NCBI GenBank assembly: GCA_012934845.2
Contig: WNNJ02002911.1
Location: forward strand, 1 to 64,000
DNA length: 64,000 nucleotides
Origin: Pomphorhynchus laevis
Lineage: Eukaryota; Acanthocephala; Palaeacanthocephala; Echinorhynchida; Pomphorhynchidae
Direction of reading: 5' to 3'
The stretch's first letter is position 1. Each line of letters opens with the position of its first letter. Of this stretch, positions 34,501-45,900 are shown one piece after another. Below the pieces are notes generated by a model. The model ran no database searches and was not told the DNA's origin. It was given only the letters and a program-made list of their open reading frames with translations. Both the position numbers and the translations under genes were made by a program.

Positions 34501-34985
34501 GCCATTTTGAAAAAGAAATCTTCACAGTATACGATAACTTACAATTTAGCTGTTGTTCTTTTTTCTTACTTTTCTCCTTTCAATTTTTTGTATTTATTTA
34601 TGTGATGATACAGTATGAGCGTTTGCTCCAAGCTAGTGGATGAATAATAATTTTAAATGTAGCTTAAAATGAATTGTTTTATGCCGCTCTCGTAAGAGAC
34701 ATTGATTGATTTTGAACGTTCTTAATTTTTTATACTTAGCTTATTGATTAGTGCTGAAATATTGAGTATAATTTTTACCAGTAATACTGTTTGCTCGTTC
34801 ATAAATAAAGTTGAAAAAAAATAAAGAAAAAGATAAAGTTATATAATGCTTAAATAGCTCCATAACATCTGATAATTTTTATACGCACTTTTGAATTTAT
34901 GTTTCGGGATCCACTGCTACATCAGTTGAGGACGGTTCCAGAATTCCACAGCATGATGTTGGAGACGAGATACGAGAGCAGCGTG
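34501..34985. other. AT-rich non-coding stretch
   Basis: No supported gene. This should be the original sequence to the right of the PLE-1 insertion. Confidence 0.5.
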
Positions 34986-34989
34986 CATG

Positions 34990-35315
34990 CGAAGTCATCA
35001 TCAAGCATATTGAATGTCCAACCTTCCTTTCTTAGACGACACTCGTCCCACCTCGCTATCTTCGCGTTCCCGTCATACCCTCTTAATCCACGTTCCCAAT
35101 TACTCCAACAACTATGGTCTCAGATCTTTCCTCGTCGCCGCCTCACTCGCCTGGAATCAACTTCCTCTCGACGTCCGTCGCTCTCCCTCCTTTATCACGT
35201 TCAAACACCTCCTCCGTTGACTCCTTCTCGACACATGATTTACATTTTTGTTTATGATGTGATCATGTAAGCGTGCACAGGCACGCATTTGCCACGTTAA
35301 AATAAATCTTTTTTT
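34990..35315 (+). mobile_element. LINE-B copy 4, 3' end
   Basis: The frame at 35014-35220 encodes NLPFLDDTRPTSLSSRSR, then HVPNYSNNYGLRSFLVAASL and AWNQLPLDVRRSPS, the LINE-B C-terminal end. The conserved 3' hairpin is at 35271-35286. It resembles copy 5 (37.4-37.8 kb) more than copy 2 and is strongly 5' truncated. Confidence 0.8.
35271..35286 (+). other. LINE-B 3' UTR hairpin (copy 4)
   Basis: GCGTGC stem, ACAG loop, GCACGC. Confidence 0.65.
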
Positions 35316-35649
35316 AACGGACACTATCAACATTCATTGCGAGTAGGCGTTGTGAAATTTGAAATTTCAGTGCATATTTTGCTACTACGTCTTAGAATAC
35401 ATTCTAAACTGTTAACCTTACCCTTGAAAATTGGAAAATTCGCTTGAATACTGTATGAAGGTGATAGGTGCGAAAGAACATTCTTATTATTATTTTTTAT
35501 ATAATTTAATTTGTTGTTAGATCAATATTGGCAGTATACAATTAGGATAGTAAGTATTAAAGAATATTGTAATATTAAGTGATATCGTGTAAAACAATAC
35601 ATGCTTCTTTTACTAACGAAAAGTAAAATTTTAGTCTTGATTTTACATA
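35316..35649. other. AT-rich stretch upstream of the STRAD-like gene
   Basis: No gene supported. This is where a promoter would be expected if the candidate first exon at 35650 is real, but no motif can be named with confidence. Confidence 0.4.
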
Positions 35650-35680
35650 ATGGCTCGAAGTTTCTGTATTGTACCCGAGA
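35650..35680 (+). CDS. Candidate 5' coding exon of the STRAD-like gene
   Basis: ATG plus nine codons (MARSFCIVPE) and one base end at a strong GTAAGT donor at 35681. If spliced to an AG at 36857-36858, the phase matches: one base plus AC makes Asn, followed by Ala and the Met at 36864. The acceptor is poor in pyrimidines and the sequence is too short to match anything, so this is an inference from splice phase alone. Confidence 0.3.
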
Positions 35681-36863
35681 GTAAGTGAAAGTTTTATCTT
35701 TCCTATCTCACAAAACGTCTGTTAAAATTCAAGTTAATTATTTGTATAATTTAATTTTACATTAATTTTAAATTGCGAGTTTTTTTTATTTTTAAATAAA
35801 TGTAACTGATCTTGATCTGTTTGTTTAAATTAAAGTTTTGGATTAGAATCAATAAATTACTATTTTATAGTTGTCTGGCAGCTGCTAGCATCATCATAAA
35901 TAAAATGTGCAATGTGCTCCATACACTAAAAAGTGTACGTTTTTTGATAATGACAGAAATTACGTATATTTACGTGCATGTCTCTTGTCTTTCAAGGATA
36001 TTGTTCAGGGATGAAACCTTCCTCGTGGCGATTTGAAACCATTATCAACACAGTATATAAGCTTTTGACAAGATATGAATAAAGTACAAGCAGCATATAT
36101 CTCCAAAGATAAAAAAGTAAGATAAAAGTAAGATATTGATCCGTTTTTCAATTTGGAATTTTATAGCAGGATTAATAAAGCACTATTTTATTTTTATATT
36201 TATATAGAAGCTGCTAGCACCATAAGAAACAAAACGTACAAAAAAATAATTTTTCCTGGTAAAAATAATTATAAATATAAATATTTATATTTATAAATAT
36301 AATATTATATTTATAATATATAATATATATTTATGATAAAATTACATATATTATAAATATTATATACTATAATATTTATTAATAAAACTTGAGATATTCA
36401 AATTATAAAGTTAATTTTATAAATTCCGAAGGTTCTCATTAGACAATTGTGTAAGTTGTTCCAATGAGCGCAAAGGTAACTTTTTTTTATTTTATTTCAA
36501 ATATTTTATTTGAAAACCACTTCCATTTTTTATTTTAGAACAGAATCAACAAAAATAGGAAAGAAATTTATTATTTTTTTATTTTGCTAGCTTTTTTGAA
36601 TAAAAACAGTTTCTTGATCATGCTATCGAAGCTAGCGAAATATAATAATTGATAAATTGATTCCGTATTTTCGTTGATCTTTCTTTAAAATAAAAAAATA
36701 AAAATTAATCTAAATTATTTACTTTTAACGTCAATTTTCTTATTTTATTCAAAAAATAATTCCTATAATTTTTAGATACAATAGTTAAATGCAATCGTTA
36801 TTGATATGCGTAACCACGCTGTTGTTACAATTATATTTTACGCCATATGTTTAATAAGACGCC

Positions 36864-36952
36864 ATGAATATTACAGATCTGAAGGTCATTAAATGTCTAG
36901 GTAAAGAAAATATGTATATTGAGTTGCTGTTAGCTTTAGTGTATAGGGCTGG
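36864..36952 (+). CDS. STRAD-like exon 1 (start, P-loop)
   Basis: Encodes the kinase-fold start NITDLKVIKCLGKENMYIEL. It ends in phase 2. A competing donor (GTAAAG at 36901) would truncate the P-loop and is less likely. Confidence 0.7.
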
Positions 36953-39900
36953 GTCGCTTTGGGCATCATGAGCTGCTAGCTTACAGCAGTTCATTTTCAC
37001 GATACAGATATCGACTGGTGTACATTGATCTGGAAAAAGTAGATGACATAGATAAGCTGTATGTAAGTAAACAATTTTTTAATTGAAACAATTTTATTGA
37101 TTTAATTTTAGTTTAATATTTAATTTTAGTTTAAAATTAAAATTAAAATTTATGATTTAATATTTAATTTTAATTGCAAACTTTCAAATTCATTTTATGC
37201 CAGTCCTACTTTGTTTAATATTATGTGTTTGACATGTATTCAACATGCTTAGTCTATTTATTTTGATAATTTTGTTCAAATATCGCATTCATGTGAAAAC
37301 AAGTCAAATCATAATCGTGACTGTATTTAGATATAAAAATATATATTTATATATTTATTCATAAATTAAAGTTTCAAGATTATTAATAAATTTGTGATTT
37401 AAAAAAATGATTTATTTTTACTTGGCAAATGCGTGCCGGCGCACGCTTACATCACCACAACAACAATCTAAATAATGTGTCGAGAAGGTGGGAACGGAGC
37501 AGGTATTTTAATGTTATAGAGGAGGGAGCGTGGCGGACGTCGAGAGGGAGTTGATTCCAGGCGAGTGGGGCGGCGACGAGGAATGATCGGAGGCCGTAGT
37601 TATTGGAGTAATTGGGAACGTGGATTAAGAGGGTATGACGGGAACGCGGAGATAGCGAGGTGGGACGAGTGTCGTCTAAGAAAGGGAGGTTGATGAACGA
37701 TGAAGAACAGGCAGCGATTAGACGAAAATTTACGAGAATAAGGCGGAGTTGGATGCGGATGGGGATGGTAGTCTGGGCGAGTTTGGCCTATGTGTGGTCG
37801 AAGTCACTCGTCAGTAGAATGAAGTACTACTCATCAGTTCTACTCGTTAGCAGAATGAAATACTCATAGGTCGTTTCGGTTTCCTTGTGACATTGTGAAT
37901 GATTTATATTTAGCCTTCTGGCCTATCGGTTTAGGCTGCAATTTAAACACACAAGAAAAATTTGATTACGAGAAAGTGATTGACGAAATTAAGATCAAGA
38001 GAAGCGGCGATTGTGTACTAGACTACAGTCGAGTTACAATAAACCAATTGGAAGCTTATCTCGTTAACAATATGCCTGGATATTTAAATAAGAGTCTAAG
38101 AAATATTGTGTTCATGTGAATATTTGCAAACATCCACAAGAAATTGAAAATATCCGTCAATTTCCCCATAATGATTTTTAAGACAATTTAATACGATCAA
38201 ATGTGTGGAATTGCGATTTGTATGATTTATCATAGAAGAAGGGCATATATGCGTTCTGGTTGGTTAAGAGGTATACGTGTTTGACAAAATTTATCATGGA
38301 ATCAGTGTAAAGACATTCTCAAAATAAATTGTTATTTAGTGGTACAGTGAGAAGATCAATTATTTTAAGTGTATACTAGAGAATAATGAATGTAATTAAA
38401 TATTATTTGCCTATTTAATTTCTACGTGTTAAGCAAAAAGTTGTTTCTTATCTAGAGTTCACAAACGTCTCGATATTACATACATAAATATGCTATTGAC
38501 GTTTGAATGTAAATCACGATAGTTTTTTCTTATTGATGAAAAAGTAACCACAATTGGATAAAGCTTCGGGCATATATATAACTTACTGCCTGCACTCGTT
38601 GGATCCACTGGTCATTTCGGTTGCCTTTTAACATTGTGAATGAAGGCGTTTGAGACACTGTTTAATTGTTTGAGGGTTGCGCTCTTTACTGGATCGAATT
38701 GCTGTGCGGGCCATCCTTAAACACTATGCAGAGGTTGTTGCTGAATTGACCCTGCACTCGTTGGATCCTTAATGGATACGGCATGTATAATTGTGGTGCA
38801 CGGATGTGCTGAGTAAACAATCGTTTTAGATTTCTTACGAGATTGGCATTTATAGAAGATGGTGTTGCTTGGTAAACTGGACTTTGATTCACGATTTTCA
38901 AGCATCATGTAACTTCTAGACGACAACTTTAGCGTCGAAATGATGGAATACTCGGCAACACTTATCAGTAGAATGCAGTACACACTGGTCGTTTTGGTTA
39001 CCTGTGTGACATTGTGAATAAAGGTGTTTCCGACTTTTTGCTTAATTGTCTGAATCTTGCGTGCCGCGAATCAAAGTCCAGTCTATCAAGCAACACCATT
39101 TAGTATAAATGCTGTATTTCGTAAGAAATACTGGACCGTTGTTTACTCAGCACATCCGTGCACTACTATTATACCTGCCGTATCCATTAAGGATCCAACG
39201 AGTGCAGCGACAATTCAGCATCAACCTCTGCCTAGGGTTTAAGGATGGTCTGCATAGCAATTCGATCTAGTAAAGAGCTCGGAAACGCTTTCGCTCTCAA
39301 TGTCACACAGGTACCCGAAACAACCGATGAATATTTCATTCTACTGATGAGTACTCCATCAGTATTGCTGAGTACTCCATCATTACGGTGCTAAAGTGGT
39401 CGTCTAGAAGTGACATGGTGACTGATATTCGTGAATCAAAGTTCAGTCTGTCAAGCAACATCATTTTGCATAAATGCCGTATTTCGTAAGAAATCTTGGA
39501 CCTTTTGTTTACTCAGCACATCCGTACACTACCATTATAATGTCGTATTTATTACAAATCCAACGAGTGCATCAAATAAGTTATTTATGACTTTAAACCA
39601 TCATGTCACTTCTAGATCACCACCTCAGCAACTAAGCAACAGAGAACTTGGCAACACTCATTAGTAGAATCAAGTACCCACTGATCGTTTCATTTGGAGA
39701 TCTGGTAAAGAGCGCAAGCCTTATTCAATTAAGCAAAGTTTCTGAAACTCCTTCATTCACAATGTCACACAATCAACCGAAAAAGTTGTGAATCAAAGTC
39801 CAGTCTACCAAGCAACACTATTATATATATTTATGTTTCTACACTGCAAGACGGCGTGCCGTTTCGGCTTTGAGAAGCCTAATCAGTTGCAGCACATACA

Positions 39901-42900
39901 ATGCAAGAAGTGTGTTTACAACAACGCTATCTTGCTCACTCTTATTGATAAGTTCTACAACAAGGTTGTTCTGTTCACCTCTATTGATAAGTCTTTCAAC
40001 AAGGGTATCTTGTTCACTCTTAATGATAAGTTTTACATAAAGAGTGTCTTGTTCACAAGTTCCACAACAAGAGTGTCTTGTTGACCCTTATTGATAAGTT
40101 CTACAACATGGGTGTCTTGTTCATCTCTATTGATACTTTCTACATTCTGTTTTAATAATTTAACTTGATTTATAAATTCATAATTTTTCACATTTTTATC
40201 TCAAAATTTAATTCCACATAGAAATGCTAGAAATTAAAATCGTAACTTTTGATCCGTATTTTTCAACAAATAATGTATTTTAAGCTGACAGTGCGAACAA
40301 ACCGATTAATGCGTCATGAAAATTTATTGCCTCTTCTCAACGTTGTGCTTTTAAAATCGTCTAACGCTTTAGTATTTGGCAGTCCGTTATTCGTTTGTTA
40401 GTATTTTAGTATTATTTAAATTAATAATTTAATTATTTCTATTGTAGGCGATTGTGATCAACTGTTTCACGTTATTCAAAAAGCAGGTTTATCTGAACAT
40501 GATATTGCATATATTATGTTATCTGTTATGAAAGCATTGTCGTATCTTCATCAACAATATATAATTCACAGGTAATTCACATTTTCTTATTAATAGAAAA
40601 TTTTATTTATCTAATTAATTATTTATTCGATTAAAATTAATGTAATTTACAAATATTTTACAATTTGATATGACACTGTCATATTTTATAATCAATGATA
40701 TAGTAAATAACGAAAACATTTAATCATAAATTAATAAATTAATGTTAAATTTTACATTGAAGGTAGCATCTTCCCCTACCAACGCTAATTTAATTTAAAA
40801 TCAGAAATGATTTTTTGTAAATTTGCAAATTATAATACGAAAGTTTTACAGTCGAGCTGAGTGATCGTCAGATAACATTAAAAGGACTGAAATATGAAAC
40901 GTAAATATTGGATCAGTAGTTGAAATGTCTACCAATACTGCAATGTAGGATACTCCTATTGGCTTATAAATATTTTTAAACTTAATGATCATCACAAATT
41001 CCAATAAAAAATCATGCAGTATCATCACAAATTCCAATAGTAAAAATAAATGCACAGGTATATCAACTTTAAATTAAAAACCAGACTATCAATTAGTTTG
41101 ATAATAGTAATTTATTGCAAAAATAGGGAGGTTACAAATCAGATGAGTCGAGTAATCGTCAGCCAACATTAAAAGGACCGAAACGTGAAACGTAGGTATT
41201 GTAACTGTAGCTTATGGGGTCCACCAATACTAAAATATAGCGTACTGCTCTTACGCCTTAAGCTAGCTATATGACTACTTCTAAGTCATTAAATATTTAA
41301 TTATTACAATGTATGCACGTGTATATTAACTTTATTTCAGACTAGGTATCTCAATGTAAAACATAGATATCTACAGTCATTTTGTAAATAATGAATCACT
41401 TTAATAAATAGTGAATTGTTTATTTGTTGTAAATAACAATAAACAATAAAAAAATAAATAATATATTATTAAATAATATATTATTATTTTATTAATATAT
41501 TTAGATAATATATTATTATTCAATAATATTTATTTAATATTAATTAAATATTTTTTTATTGTAAATTTAATGAAAATAACTAAAAATCTACATTTGTGGA
41601 TAATATCATGTTTGTAGATATTGTAAAAATTGATTACAGGGCAGTTCAATTGTGCAACATATGTGTAACTGAAAACGGGCATGTTTATCTACGTGGGTTA
41701 GAGCATTGCATTTACCAAATGAATGAAGAAAAAGTGTTACGAAGTGTACATCATATGGATGAATTTTTTGAAGAGTGCATACCATACGCAAGTCCGAATA
41801 TCTTATTACAGGTAAGACCTTTTCACTTATGAGTTGCTTGCTAAAGATTGATTAGTAAAACAGTTAATCGTATAATGTGGTTTTAGTTTTTACTCTTTTA
41901 ATTTACACGATCTTCCTTTTGTGTGATAATAGAAACGATAAAGCCATAATTGATTGAAATTTTTGAATTACTAATTTAATTTAAAAAATTCTATTGTTTG
42001 ATTAAGTTTTAATCGCGTTTTGTTTATAAACAATTTGTCTAAAAGCAGTTTTAAAACAAATAAAAAAACAACATTTCACAATAGTAACTCCTACTTAATT
42101 TTAAAACTAGTTTTGATTGAACTAAATTGATGATAATTCTTTATTAAAGATATTAACTTGATAGTTTTATAAACCATATCTATAATTATTTAATGTTATT
42201 TGATACTTTTTATCAATTTGTTAATTCAATATTTTTATTATTTTCTATTTTTACAATATTTTTATCAAATTTTTTAATATTTTTCAATATTAAAAAACTA
42301 TAAATTAAACGCATGATTTCAAACATTTTAATTAACTTTCGCATTTTCTCATAGAGTAATGCAATTGACAAAGTTGCAGGTATTCTTTTTTAAAAAAGAA
42401 AATTTTACTTTTTTGTCTTAATTTCTCTTAAAAGTTAGCTGAAATAAGAAGGCATTTGAGATATCATTACATAAAAATATTTAAGGAAAGTAATAATATT
42501 TATTTGATTTAATAATAGTAATAATATTTTTTTTGTATTTATTTTTTATTTGATTTTTGTAAGTAATAAATATCACGTTTTATTGATATTTCAAGTCTTT
42601 GGTAATTGCTTACCAAAGACTATTAATATTTTATAATTAAAATATTAATTATTTAAATATCACTTATATCATTAGCATAATATAAGTGGTAATATGTTCA
42701 TAACTGTGTAAAAACTAAATCTAAACAATATAGATATATGAAATATATGTTTCGATACATTGATGATATATGTGTATTTAATTCTAATAATTTTTATTCA
42801 ATTAGTGAGCACATTTATCCAGAAAGCCTTATTCTTAACAAAACCAATATTAATGATAAAGAAGGTGTATATCTAGATATCAACATTAAATTAAGATTAA

Positions 42901-45900
42901 TTAAAACTACTTTTAATTTATATCGTAAAGATGACATGTTTAAATTTACAAGAAACATATTTTTGCATGAGCATTCATTCATACCATATAATATTAAATA
43001 TAATACATTAAATAATGAAATTTTAAGAATTGCACCAATTTGTAATGATATTGGCTTTCTTCAAAATCATTTAAATAATTTAATAGATACATATTTTAGA
43101 TATGAATTTGTTCATAACAGTTTAAAAGTAGGGACATCTATATTTAGACAAATAAAAGGTCTTCCAATAGGAGGTAATAGTAGCTATAGCTGACTTATTT
43201 TTAAGCTTTATAGAATATAAATTTGTTCATCACTGTGTAAAAAATAAATCTAAACTATATATATAGATATGAACTTTAAATTAACATTAACTAAAACTAC
43301 TATTAATTTATATCGTAAAGATGACATATTTAAATTTACATTAACAATTCATTATATAATTCATATATAATTAACAATGAATTATTTATTAATAGAATCA
43401 TTATTAATGAATTATTTCTTTTCGTGGATAAATGAAAATGTTTGTAAAATTTTAAAATAAATATTCACTTCAGCGAATAGTTTGCCTTCTTTAATAAAAT
43501 AAAACGCATTTTCTGGCAAAAATTAATAAATTCATTTTTATAAATTAAATCATTAACAATTATTAATAGATTTTATCATTTGAATCTACTGTTTTAAGGG
43601 TGGATATGGGTATACAGTAAATTCCGATTTATACAGCGTAGCCGTTGTAGCATGTGAACTGGCTAATGGTGTGCGGATGTTTTCTAATAATTGTTCATTA
43701 ATCCAGGTATAATTATATTAAGCTATAAATATTATACGATATATAAATTTAGTAAATTTATACTAAATTATTTTTATTTAAGATATTTTACGAAAAGATA
43801 ATAGGATCAAGTATTCCACTACTTTGGGATCGAACCTTAATACATAAACGTAAGTTTATTCTGCAAAGTGTAGAAATGAATTCTACATTATTTAATAATT
43901 TGTATAGAGAATTTATTTTGTTATCAATTATTATTTAATTATTTTAATTATTAGAATATTTCAATTATAAGCAATTTCGGTAACTATAAATTTCAGCAAT
44001 TGCAGTAATTATAATCGTTAATTTGAATTTTAGAAAATTATTTATAAAATTTATAAATTGTAATTTAATAAAATTAAGTGTCTTGCTCCTCCGCATTTTT
44101 CTGATTATTTTTTACTTTACAATATTTCGCTGATCACAATAACCATCCTCCAGATAGACAGAGCACAAAATAATGATACAACAGGAGAAGCAAAAAAATA
44201 TAATTTTTCTTTTGAAAAACGACTTAACTAAAAATTAGTGATAAAAAGTTAAAGAAATGAGCAAAATGACTAAATTTCAGATAGCCCATCGAAATGGCTA
44301 AACATAATATCATAGTCCTGTTTATTGTTTTTGAATAGCTTATTCTTTGTATTCCAATAAACTGCTTTTGGATCAAACGACATGATCAATAGTCGTGCAT
44401 TATCAAAATTCATCTTGTTGTTATCGTGAATAGCATGATTGAGAACAGCAAATCATATATTAGTGTTCATTGTAAGCACTGTTAGATGAAAACAAGCTTG
44501 ATCAGTGTATTTCTTGTGTCTCAAGCATTTTAAGGTATTTCGGATATATAGCTGATGTGTCCACATTTCTTTGTATTCCAATAAACTGCTTTTGGATCAA
44601 ACGACATGATCAATAGTCGTGCATTATCAAAATTCATCTTGTTGTTATCGTGAATAGCATGATTGAGAACAGCAAATCATATATCAGTGTTCATTGTAAG
44701 CACTGTTAGATAAAAACAAGCTTGATCAGTGTATTTCTTGTGTCTCAAGCATTTTAAGGTATTTCGGATATATAGCTGATGTGTCCACATTTCTTTGTAT
44801 TCCAATAAACTGCTTTTGGATCAAACGACATGATCAATAGTCGTGCATTATCAAAATTCATCTTGTTGTTATCGTGAATAGCATGATTGAGAACAGCAAA
44901 TCATATATTAGTGTTCATTGTAAGCACTGTTAGATAAAAACAAGCTTGATCAGTGTATTTCTTGTGTCTCAAGCATTTTAAGGTATTTCGGATATATAGC
45001 TGATGTGTCCACATTTCTTTGTATTCCAATAAACTGCTTTTGGATCAAACGACATGATCAATAGTCGTGCATTATCAAAATTCATCTTGTTGTTATCGTG
45101 AATAGCATGATTGAGAACAGCAAATCATATATCAGTGTTCATTGTAAGCACTGTTAGATAAAAACAAGCTTGATCAGTGTATTTCTTGTGTCTCAAGCAT
45201 TTTAAGGTATTTCGGATATATAGCTGATGTGTCCACATTTCTTTGTATTCCAATAAACTGCTTTTGGATCAAACGACATGATCAATAGTCGTGCATTATC
45301 AAAATTCATCTTGTTGTTATCGTGAATAGCATGATTGAGAACAGCAAATCATATATCAGTGTTCATTGTAAGCACTGTTAGATAAAAACAAGCTTGATCA
45401 GTGTATTTCTTGTGTCTCAAGCATTTTAAGGTATTTCGGATATATAGCTGATGTGTCCACATTTCTTTGTATTCCAATAAACTGCTTTTGGATCAAACGA
45501 CATGATCAATAGTCGTGCATTATCAAAATTCATCTTGTTGTTATCGTGAATAGCATGATTGAGAACAGCAAATCATATATCAGTGTTCATTGTAAGCACT
45601 GTTAGATAAAAACAAGCTTGATCAGTGTATTTCTTGTGTCTCAAGCATTTTAAGGTATTTCGGATATATAGCTGATGTGTCCACATTTCTTTGTATTCCA
45701 ATAAACTGCTTTTGGATCAAACGACATGATCAATAGTCGTGCATTATCAAAATTCATCTTGTTGTTATCGTGAATAGCATGATTGAGAACAGCAAATCAT
45801 ATATCAGTGTTCATTGTAAGCACTGTTAGATAAAAACAAGCTTGATCAGTGTATTTCTTGTGTCTCAAGCATTTTAAGGTATTTCGGATATATAGCTGAT

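Noticed and set aside
37895-38119. Missing STRAD exon between exons 2 and 3
   Set aside because: Exon 2 (phase 0) and exon 3 (phase 0) join directly and align continuously to STRAD, and this frame has no kinase motif.
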